Origin: Actinomycetota bacterium
Lineage (GTDB): Bacteria; Actinomycetota; Humimicrobiia; Humimicrobiales; Humimicrobiaceae
Length of the DNA stretch: 6,115 nt
Direction of reading: 5' to 3'
Assembly (NCBI GenBank): GCA_023475715.1
Contig: JAMCVO010000649.1
Location: forward strand, 340 to 6,454
Shown: piece after piece, positions 1 through 5,349 of the stretch
Position numbering within the stretch: position 1 is the first letter of the stretch
Layout of the letters: the number at the start of each line of letters is the position of its first letter
Program-made: the position numbers and the translations under genes
The notes under the pieces: generated by a model
The model's database searches: none
What the model saw: only the letters and a program-made list of their open reading frames with translations
Told to the model about the DNA's origin: nothing

Positions 1-89
1 ATGTTAAAAATAACACTTTTACCAACATTTGGACTTCCAACTATGGCAATTTTATCAAAGGAATTTAAGTCCTTCCCAATTGACCCGCC
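1..89 (-). repeat. Left arm of 89-bp perfect inverted repeat (inverted copy of feoB 5' segment)
   Basis: Base i pairs with base 585-i without a mismatch from base 1 to base 89. Base 90 (a, against c at 495) breaks the match, and nothing upstream of 495 resembles the sequence after 90. On the - strand this arm encodes the same FeoB stretch as the right arm, including the P-loop GSPNVGKS. The arm reaches the window edge, so its true length is unknown. It is joined directly to the interior of an FTR1 reading frame. A contig-end fold-back or amplification chimera is the likeliest explanation, with a genuine inverted duplication as the alternative. Confidence 0.95.
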
Positions 90-413
90 ATTATTTTCTT
101 CATATCAACTGTAAAAATAAAAATAAGCACATTCTTTAAGTTAACAGGAATATTAATAATATTAATAGCAGCAGGATTAATTGCAGGTGCTGTACATGAG
201 TTTCAGGAAGCTGGAATATTACCGGTAGTTAAAGACCATATTTATGATATAAATAATATAATAAGTGGTGAAAGTGTTTTGGGAAATATATTAAAATCAG
301 TTTTAGGATATAATCCTTCACCATCTTTGCTGGAAACAATTGCATACCTGGCTTACATAATCTTGATGGTATTCCTGATAAGAAGATTTTTTATGTCAAA
401 AAAGGTTGAATAG
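90..413 (+). pseudogene. FTR1-family iron permease, C-terminal fragment (5' part missing)
   Basis: Read in the frame ending at TAG 411-413, this stretch gives about 107 residues resembling the end of FTR1/EfeU-type high-affinity iron permeases. A hydrophobic helix (ILIILIAAGLIAGAV) runs into the family-typical HEFQEAGILP. Next come a loop with GYNPSPSLLE and a final membrane helix (AYLAYIILMVFLIRRFF), then a basic tail. In the family the permease sits in the cell membrane and moves iron through conserved REXXE motifs; those lie in the missing N-terminal part. The frame cannot be extended left: in-frame stops occur at 81-83 and 66-68 inside the inverted feoB copy, and no start with a ribosome site is present. 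It ends 16 bp before the feoB ATG, so in the intact genome FTR1 and feoB are probably one operon. Whether the truncation is real or an assembly artefact cannot be told from the sequence. Confidence 0.8.
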
Positions 414-429
414 TTCCTGTCAAGAGCAT

Positions 430-2469
430 ATGAAAGTATTAAAAATTTTTAAAAAATTCATCAGAAAAAAATTTGGAGCAAAATCCTCATGCCACGGCGG
501 GTCAATTGGGAAGGACTTAAATTCCTTTGATAAAATTGCCATAGTTGGAAGTCCAAATGTTGGTAAAAGTGTTATTTTTAACATACTGACAGGCAGTTAT
601 GCTACAGTATCCAACTATCCCGGAACTACAGTTGAGGTATTCAGAGGTAAGGGAAAATTTGGCACAAAAGAATATCAGATAATTGATACTCCCGGCATGT
701 ATTCCTTGCTGCCTATAACCGAAGAAGAAAAGGTTGCAAGAACCATAATCCTTGAAGAAAAGCCTAAAATTGTTATTCAGGTAATAGATGCTAAAAATTT
801 GGAATCGATGCTTCCATTCACAATGCAATTGATTGATGCAGGCCTGCCCCTAATAGTAAATCTTAATATTATGGACGAGGCTGAAAATCTTGGCTTATCA
901 ATAGATATAGAGAAACTGCAGGACAAGCTTGGAGTACCTGTTGTTGAAACCACTGCTGTCTCAGGCAAGAATATCGCCAAGCTGAGAGAAATAATAGAAT
1001 CCTATAAGAAAAAAGAATCAGACAACCCTGCAAATTATTATTCTTATAATGATGTTATAGATAAGGCTTTAAAAGAAATCGACAGCTTGCTTGAATATGA
1101 ATACCGTCTGTCAAAATGTTCAATAATCGCAATGCTTCTTCTCCTGAGCGATGAAGAAGTTTCAAAGGTCGTGTCTTCTAAGGAGAAGAATTATTCTAAA
1201 ATAAAAACTATAATTAGTGAAACAAAAAATAAGTACAGTCAGCCTCTGAATTATATAATATCCCTGGAAAGACAAAAAATTGCTACTGATATCACTGATC
1301 AGGTTATTACAAGAAATAAAGAGGTTAAATTAACCTTAAGGGACAGGCTAAGCAGAGCAACCATGAATCCATGGATGGGATTTCCAATTTTTTTTATTAT
1401 TATATTTGCTCTTTATGAATTTGTAGGTGTTTTTGGTGCCCAGACAGCGGTAAATTTTCTGGAAGGAACCTTATTTGGCAATTATATCAATCCGGCGGTT
1501 AACAATTGGGTTTCTTCAGTCATCCCCTGGAAAATCCTGCAGGATCTGATTGCTAATGATTATGGAATAATCACTTTAGGTGTCAGGTATTCTATAGCAT
1601 TAATCCTGCCTATAGTTACTACCTTTTTCCTGGCTTTTTCAATTATTGAGGATACCGGTTACCTTCCAAGACTTGCAATGCTTGTGGACAGAGCTTTTAA
1701 AAAAATAGGATTAAATGGCCGGGCAGTTATTCCAATAATTCTGGGTTTCGGCTGTGACACCATGGCTGTCGTGGTCACAAGAACCCTGGAGACAAAAAGA
1801 GAAAAAATCATTTCCTCATTTTTGCTGGCACTTGCTATTCCATGTTCTGCCCAACTTGGTGTAATGCTTGCACTTTTATCCGGAAATTTTAAAGCGTTTG
1901 GTATTTGGATTTTGGTTATGGTATCAGTCTTTCTGCTTGTCGGTTACCTGGCAGCTAAAATACTGCCTGGAGAAAAACCCCTGTTTTACATGGTTGTACC
2001 GCCACTCAGATGGCCCAGGATTTCGAATGTTCTTATTAAAACTTTTTCAAGGGTAAAGTGGTATTTTAAAGAAATTTTTCCCCTCTTTATTGCTGCCAGT
2101 GTGGTTATCTGGATTGGAAAAATAACAAGAATTTTTGATTTTCTCATAAAAATTCTGGAATTTCCGGTAAGATGGATCGGCCTCCCTCCTGAAGCTGCCA
2201 AAGCTTTTTTATTTGGATTTTTTAGAAGAGATTTCGGGGCTGCCGGTTTATATGATTTGAAAGCATCAGGTATTCTTATTGGCATTTCTTTGGTTGTTGC
2301 AGTTGTAACAATGACGTTATTTATACCCTGTATTGCTCAATTTTCCATTACTGCAAAAGAAAGAGGAATTAAAACAGCAATTACGATGGGTGCTATTATT
2401 ATTCCATTTGCTTTTATAGTCGGGGCGGTATTAAATATAATATTAAAAGTTTTAGGTGTCAGCTTATGA
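430..2469 (+). CDS. feoB: FeoB-family ferrous iron transporter (GTPase plus membrane permease)
   Basis: This 679-residue protein has FeoB architecture: a cytosolic G domain, a helical linker, then a multi-helix membrane part from about residue 315. FeoB imports Fe(II) across the cell membrane. Numbered from the ATG at 430, the G motifs are G1 GSPNVGKS at 40-47, G2 PGTT at 64-67, G3 DTPG at 86-89, G4 NIMD at 146-149 and G5 AVSG at 176-179. The two gate-like repeats keep their cysteines but differ from classical FeoB: GFGCDTMA (Cys442) and PCSAQLGV (Cys472), rather than GFGCNVPA and PCSARLPV. RRDFGAAG at 599-606 and PC at 633-634 follow. It therefore belongs to a divergent FeoB branch. A basic N-terminal tail with Cys-His at 21-22 precedes the G domain. 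The start is uncertain: a TTG at 406 in the same frame would add 8 residues and overlap the FTR1 stop, and neither start has a strong ribosome site. The stop overlaps the next gene as ATGA. Confidence 0.93.
   Translation: MKVLKIFKKFIRKKFGAKSSCHGGSIGKDLNSFDKIAIVGSPNVGKSVIFNILTGSYATVSNYPGTTVEVFRGKGKFGTKEYQIIDTPGMYSLLPITEEEKVARTIILEEKPKIVIQVIDAKNLESMLPFTMQLIDAGLPLIVNLNIMDEAENLGLSIDIEKLQDKLGVPVVETTAVSGKNIAKLREIIESYKKKESDNPANYYSYNDVIDKALKEIDSLLEYEYRLSKCSIIAMLLLLSDEEVSKVVSSKEKNYSKIKTIISETKNKYSQPLNYIISLERQKIATDITDQVITRNKEVKLTLRDRLSRATMNPWMGFPIFFIIIFALYEFVGVFGAQTAVNFLEGTLFGNYINPAVNNWVSSVIPWKILQDLIANDYGIITLGVRYSIALILPIVTTFFLAFSIIEDTGYLPRLAMLVDRAFKKIGLNGRAVIPIILGFGCDTMAVVVTRTLETKREKIISSFLLALAIPCSAQLGVMLALLSGNFKAFGIWILVMVSVFLLVGYLAAKILPGEKPLFYMVVPPLRWPRISNVLIKTFSRVKWYFKEIFPLFIAASVVIWIGKITRIFDFLIKILEFPVRWIGLPPEAAKAFLFGFFRRDFGAAGLYDLKASGILIGISLVVAVVTMTLFIPCIAQFSITAKERGIKTAITMGAIIIPFAFIVGAVLNIILKVLGVSL
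496..584 (+). repeat. Right arm of 89-bp perfect inverted repeat, inside feoB
   Basis: This arm is the exact reverse complement of bases 1-89. It lies in frame within feoB and covers residues 23 to 51 (counted from the ATG at 430) plus two bases. It contains the Gly-rich stretch before the G domain and the whole G1 nucleotide-binding loop. Because it fits the intact feoB frame here, this copy is the native one and the copy at the left edge is the displaced one. The arms are separated by 406 bp. Confidence 0.95.
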
Positions 2470-2642
2470 GATGTTCACTATGCGGATTGGAATTTGATGA
2501 AGAGCAAGCTCAGAATGCCTGCAGCGGCTGCATGTTTTCCAAATCATGTGAGCTTATCAGGTGCCCAAATTGTGGTTACGAAATGCCAATTGAACCCAGG
2601 TTTATAAAAAAGTTAAGGGAGAGGTTTAAAAAAGAAAAATGA
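2466..2642 (+). CDS. Small seven-cysteine zinc-ribbon-like protein coupled to feoB
   Basis: A 58-residue reading frame begins at an ATG overlapping the feoB stop (ATGA) and ends in a TGA overlapping the next ATG (again ATGA). A good ribosome site, AGGTG at 2454-2458, lies 7 bases before the start. Seven cysteines form CxxC at 3-6, CxxC at 19-22, single Cys at 28, and CxxC at 33-36 in RCPNCGYE. The tail from about residue 44 is basic (FIKKLRERFKKEK). There is no signal peptide or membrane helix. The spacing suggests one or two Zn or Fe sites of zinc-ribbon or rubredoxin-like type. I recall similar small Cys-rich proteins next to feoB in Clostridia but know no established function. Translational coupling on both sides implies a role tied to FeoB or its regulator, for example iron handling, sensing or a FeoB partner; this is inference. 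It is not the single-pass FeoB-associated Cys-rich membrane protein, because it has no hydrophobic segment. Confidence 0.85.
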   Translation: MRCSLCGLEFDEEQAQNACSGCMFSKSCELIRCPNCGYEMPIEPRFIKKLRERFKKEK

Positions 2643-3325
2643 AGTTATCAAATACGGAAGAAGAAGTCCTGGAATCATTGTGGATAGACCAGATAGAAAA
2701 GAAGAAAGCTTTCTCAAATTTAAATGATCTGGCCAATACCGAAATTGAAACTTCAGCATTAGATAATCTATCTAAAATTGGTTATACTTCAATCCAAGAC
2801 AATAAGATAAAATTGTTAGACAGAGGAAAGGAGTATGCTCGGAATATCGTACGACGGCACAGGCTTGCCGAAAGACTTCTGGTTGATGTGCTACAATTAA
2901 AAAAAGAATCTGTACATAACCCATCCTGCCAATTTGAACATATTCTTAATGAAGAAGTAGAGGAAAATATATGTATTTTACTGGGACATCCAAAGATTTG
3001 TCCGCATGGAAAACCCATACCTCAGGGTAAATGCTGTATTCAATCCAAATGGCTGGTAGAATCAAGTATAAAACCTCTTTCAGCATTAAAACAAGGTCAA
3101 AGAGGAAAAGTTGTATATTTATATACCCTGGACGATAAGAAATTGCAAAAGATGATGGTTATGGGAGTATTGCCCGGCAGGGAAATAACTCTTTTGCATA
3201 GATTTCCATCATATGTTTTTCAAGTTGGCTTTACCCAGATAGCGGTTGACAGTGAAATTGCAGATTCTATTTATGTGATATTAGAAAAAGAATCCTCTGA
3301 AAAGGTCAAGAAAAAAAACAAGTAA
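2639..3325 (+). CDS. DtxR-family metal-dependent regulator with C-terminal FeoA-like domain
   Basis: This 228-residue protein has three parts: an N-terminal winged helix (about 1-65), a DtxR metal-binding and dimer region (about 66-135), and a FeoA/SH3-like domain (about 146-216). DtxR-family proteins bind DNA when loaded with Fe(II) or Mn(II) and repress metal uptake genes. Aligning by eye to DtxR, His74, Glu78 and His93 match the ancillary ligands His79, Glu83 and His98. Cys97, Glu100 and His101 match the primary-site Cys102, Glu105 and His106. Glu9 stands where DtxR has Met10. Extra Cys and His residues sit in HPKICPHG (117-124) and Cys132-Cys133. Cys at the primary site favours an iron-type sensor, as an inference. 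The gene begins in an ATGA overlap with the small Cys-rich gene; AGGGAGAGG at 2616-2624 is 14 bases upstream. No separate feoA is visible, so the FeoA-like domain may also act on FeoB, though SH3-like domains are common in DtxR proteins. It probably autoregulates the cluster. Confidence 0.88.
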   Translation: MKLSNTEEEVLESLWIDQIEKKKAFSNLNDLANTEIETSALDNLSKIGYTSIQDNKIKLLDRGKEYARNIVRRHRLAERLLVDVLQLKKESVHNPSCQFEHILNEEVEENICILLGHPKICPHGKPIPQGKCCIQSKWLVESSIKPLSALKQGQRGKVVYLYTLDDKKLQKMMVMGVLPGREITLLHRFPSYVFQVGFTQIAVDSEIADSIYVILEKESSEKVKKKNK

Positions 3326-3345
3326 TATAAATTTAAAGGTATAAT

Positions 3346-3795
3346 ATGGAAACTTTGTCACAATGCCTTGAGGACTATCTTGAGGCAATATATATAATAA
3401 ATCTTAACAAGAAAGTTGTAAGGGTTAAGGAAGTAGCCGAATTACTTAATGTAAAAACTCCTTCGGTCGTTGATGCAGTTTCAAAACTTGCTGAAAAAGG
3501 GTTTGTAACTCATGAGAAATACGGTTACTTGAATCTTACTGAAAAGGGTGTGAAATCTGCAAAAGGTGTTTATAAAAAACATAGTGAGATATATAAGTTC
3601 TTGAACAAGGTATTGGGAATGAATGATGATACTTCCGAAAGAGATGCCTGCGGTATCGAACATTATATAAGCAGAAAAACACTTGATAAGATTGTTAAGC
3701 TTATGGAATTCCTGGAGACGAGTCCAGAGGGTTATCCTGAATGGCTTAAGAATTTCAATCACTTTATCGAACATGGTAAAAGGCTTGAACCATGA
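3346..3795 (+). CDS. MntR-like DtxR-family metal-dependent transcriptional regulator
   Basis: This 149-residue protein has an N-terminal winged helix-turn-helix (recognition helix about 38-52, TPSVVDAVSKLAEKG; wing to about 66) and a metal-binding dimer domain, but no SH3/FeoA domain. Its length is close to that of Mn(II)-sensing MntR. The N-terminal LEDYLEAIY places Asp10 and Glu13 where MntR has its Asp and Glu ligands. His79, Glu98, Cys102, Glu105 and His106 fall on the DtxR metal positions, with Tyr83 in place of DtxR Glu83. The site therefore mixes MntR-like (Asp10, Glu13) and DtxR-like (Cys102) ligands, so the metal preference is open between Mn and Fe. It starts 20 bp after the preceding regulator with its own ribosome site, AAAGG at 3335-3339, 6 bases from the ATG, and is probably in the same operon. 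Two DtxR paralogues in tandem may split sensing of two metals or two promoter sets. Confidence 0.87.
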   Translation: METLSQCLEDYLEAIYIINLNKKVVRVKEVAELLNVKTPSVVDAVSKLAEKGFVTHEKYGYLNLTEKGVKSAKGVYKKHSEIYKFLNKVLGMNDDTSERDACGIEHYISRKTLDKIVKLMEFLETSPEGYPEWLKNFNHFIEHGKRLEP

Positions 3796-3913
3796 TATAA
3801 ATATAATAAATAATTTACATACTATTGTTAAGATTATTTTTTTAAATTTTTTGAAATTTTTTATTAAAAATCAATAAAACTGAAAATTTTAATACGTAAA
3901 AGAAGGTTATTCA
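3796..3913 (+). promoter_or_regulatory. 118-bp A+T-rich spacer, possible promoter of the second gene pair
   Basis: This gap separates the iron cluster from the DUF2179 gene and is almost pure A+T with long T and A runs. TTGAAA at 3851-3856 followed, 18 bases on, by TAAAAC at 3875-3880 is a weak -35/-10 candidate. A+T runs of this kind also resemble upstream promoter elements. No G+C-bearing hairpin with a T tract is visible, so I cannot support a terminator after the MntR-like gene. No DtxR, MntR or Fur operator palindrome stands out; the only symmetry, at 3856-3871, is A/T only. The ribosome site AGAAGG at 3901-3906 belongs to the next gene. Confidence 0.3.
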
Positions 3914-4465
3914 ATGTTTAATTTTGATGTTAACATCATATTATGGTCCATAGTAGTTTTTATTGCGGTAATGTCTCAGGTGCTTATAGGCACTGTAAGG
4001 GTAATCCTGATGGTAAAAGACAAAAAAGTTTTTGCAATAATTATCGGGTTTTTTGAAGCTGCAATAGGCTTGACCAATGCCATTCTGGTAGTATCAAATG
4101 CCGTTAAATCAGGCATCAATTTCTTTATAATTTTATTTTATTCAGTCGGATTTGCGGCAGGCTTATATTTGGGTATGATTATTTCCCAGAAAATATCGAA
4201 AGACATATTGAGCATACGAATTATTACAAAACATCCCGATAATGCTATAGAAGATTTACTTCGGGCAAAAGGATTCGGAGTTACCTGTTACAAGGGTAGC
4301 GGAAAGGATGGCAACTTAAAAGTTTTAGATGTTGTATGTCAGAAGACCAATCTGGAACAATTAAAAAAACTTGTCTACGGTGTTGACAGGAAAGCAATGC
4401 TTGCAAGTCATACAATTGAAGGCCTTAGCGGTGGTTTTCTTTTTGATATAAAGAGCAGGATTTAG
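3914..4465 (+). CDS. UPF0316 / DUF2179 domain membrane protein
   Basis: This 183-residue protein matches the UPF0316 family (DUF5698 membrane part plus DUF2179), to which B. subtilis YebE belongs. Three membrane helices are visible at about 8-32, 39-61 and 69-91. Family-typical residues are TVRV (27-30), GFFEA (45-49) with Glu48 inside the second helix, and a glycine-rich GFAAGLYLG stretch in the third. The cytosolic DUF2179 domain (about 100-177) shows the usual pattern: RAKGFGVTCYKGSGKDG (117-133), VDRKAM and a closing GGFLFD. Biochemical function is unknown. The same C-terminal domain occurs in YitT-type membrane proteins and has been suggested to bind a small ligand. The start is well supported by AGAAGG at 3901-3906, 7 bases before the ATG. 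It is probably co-transcribed with the nuclease-like gene 14 bp downstream. Nothing in the protein points to iron. Confidence 0.88.
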   Translation: MFNFDVNIILWSIVVFIAVMSQVLIGTVRVILMVKDKKVFAIIIGFFEAAIGLTNAILVVSNAVKSGINFFIILFYSVGFAAGLYLGMIISQKISKDILSIRIITKHPDNAIEDLLRAKGFGVTCYKGSGKDGNLKVLDVVCQKTNLEQLKKLVYGVDRKAMLASHTIEGLSGGFLFDIKSRI

Positions 4466-4468
4466 GCT

Positions 4469-4476
4469 GGGAGAAG
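4469..4476 (+). promoter_or_regulatory. Ribosome binding site fixing the TTG start at 4480
   Basis: GGGAGAAG lies between the DUF2179 stop and the next gene. Its GGAG core at 4470-4473 is 6 bases before TTG 4480-4482. No in-frame ATG occurs until deep in the protein (residue 52), which would remove half of the ATP-cone domain. The TTG is therefore the likely true start. Confidence 0.75.
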
Positions 4477-4479
4477 TAA

Positions 4480-5322
4480 TTGGAAAAAACGGAAAAATAT
4501 ATTACAAAGGAAGACGGCAAACAGGAACTTTTTGATGAAGAAAAAATAAAGAAATCTTTTTTAAAAGCGGGAGCTGATATAAATACTGCAGCCTCTGCCA
4601 CATATTCCATAAAAAATAATTTAAGGAATTATATGCAGGCAAAAGATGTATACAATCAGGCAATCAAACACTTAAGAAAGAAGCAGCCTTTAGTTGCGCT
4701 AAAATATACATTAAAGAAAGCAATAATGGATCTTGGTCCCACCGGATATGTTTTTGAAAAATACATAGCAAAAATACTAAAAGAATATGGGTTTAAGACA
4801 GAAGTCAGCCGTTTTGTCACTGGCTTCTGTGTTGATCATGAAGTTGATGTGATTGCTGAAAAAGCCGGAGGACATTATATGATTGAATGCAAGTATCATA
4901 ATAATTCAGATACAGGCTGTGACATAAAAACTGCTCTTTATGTTCACAGCAGATTCCAGGACATAAAAAAAGGTTGTGAGGCTAATCTAAATTCTTATAA
5001 TTTGAAGGAGGGATGGCTTGCAACAAACACTAAGGTGACAAGTGAAGTAATAAAATATGCAAATTGCGTAAAATTGAAAATTATTGCATGGCATTACCCG
5101 GAACAGGAAAATCTGGAGTATTTTATTGAAAACAAAAAATTATATCCTGTTTCGATATTGCAGGGGCTAAATAATCAGCAGAAAATCATACTTTTTAATC
5201 AAGACACCATAACAATTAAAGACTTTCTGGAATATACTCCGGACAGTATTGCCAGAACAATTCATACAAATTCTATATTTGCTCATCGTCTGTTTGAACA
5301 GGCGGAAATGCTGATATCCTGA
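4480..5322 (+). CDS. ATP-cone domain plus PD-(D/E)XK restriction-endonuclease-like protein
   Basis: This 280-residue soluble protein begins with an ATP-cone (about 5-85). ITKEDGKQELFDEEKIKKSF followed by AGAD fits the nucleotide-binding cone found in ribonucleotide reductases and NrdR. An Mrr-like nuclease fold follows (about 88-205). Candidate PD-(D/E)XK residues are Glu93 in the first helix (GYVFEKYIAKIL), Asp123 in HEVDVIAE, and Glu136 with Lys138 in IECKYH, so the active site appears intact. GWLATNTKVTSEVI then AWHYP (178-207) is the usual end of this nuclease fold. The last ~55 residues look like a helical, possibly helix-hairpin-helix, DNA-binding tail. The likely role is DNA cleavage or processing controlled by ATP/dATP binding; this is inference from the domains. 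No methyltransferase or helicase lies beside it, so it is not an evident restriction-modification system. It follows the DUF2179 gene by 14 bp and probably shares its transcript. Confidence 0.85.
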   Translation: MEKTEKYITKEDGKQELFDEEKIKKSFLKAGADINTAASATYSIKNNLRNYMQAKDVYNQAIKHLRKKQPLVALKYTLKKAIMDLGPTGYVFEKYIAKILKEYGFKTEVSRFVTGFCVDHEVDVIAEKAGGHYMIECKYHNNSDTGCDIKTALYVHSRFQDIKKGCEANLNSYNLKEGWLATNTKVTSEVIKYANCVKLKIIAWHYPEQENLEYFIENKKLYPVSILQGLNNQQKIILFNQDTITIKDFLEYTPDSIARTIHTNSIFAHRLFEQAEMLIS

Positions 5323-5339
5323 TTCAGAATCAACTGAAT
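5322..5339. terminator. Weak hairpin between convergent genes, possible shared terminator
   Basis: ATTCAG (5322-5327) and CTGAAT (5334-5339) can pair around a 6-base AATCAA loop, directly in the 27-bp gap between the nuclease-like gene and the convergent HD-GYP gene. The stem is only 6 bp with two G:C pairs, and neither strand has a clear T run right after it. The position suits a bidirectional terminator, but the structure is weak. Confidence 0.2.
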
Positions 5340-5349
5340 ATTGCTTATA

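Noticed and set aside
406..429. TTG 406 as the feoB start
   Set aside because: It overlaps the FTR1 stop, and the only purine-rich stretch abuts the TTG with no spacing. ATG 430 is preferred, though its ribosome site is also weak, so this is not settled.
1..495. Invertible promoter or phase-variable switch bounded by the inverted repeat
   Set aside because: The arms are feoB coding sequence, no site-specific recombinase is nearby, no promoter is evident in the segment, and the left arm ends at the window edge, which fits an artefact better.
517..980. Reading frames on the - strand inside feoB (517-828 and 777-980)
   Set aside because: They lie opposite the well-conserved FeoB G domain, show no family resemblance and have no ribosome site.
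1868..2285. Frames at 1868-2056 (+) and 1986-2285 (-) within the FeoB membrane part
   Set aside because: Both are shadows of the intact feoB frame; their sequence reflects hydrophobic codons read out of frame.
2782..3018. - strand frame opposite the DtxR-FeoA gene
   Set aside because: The + strand frame has conserved metal ligands and domain order, and the opposite frame has no support.
3831..3871. Rho-independent terminator in the T-rich spacer
   Set aside because: T runs are present but no stem with G:C pairs precedes them; the symmetry at 3856-3871 is A/T only and expected in such base composition.
3481..3877. Frames at 3481-3774 (-) and 3683-3877 (+) around the end of the MntR-like gene
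   Set aside because: Each overlaps the conserved regulator in another frame. The + frame runs into the A+T-rich spacer and shows low-complexity sequence only.
4425..4610. - strand frame across the DUF2179/nuclease junction
   Set aside because: It overlaps two supported genes and their ribosome site, with no recognisable domain.
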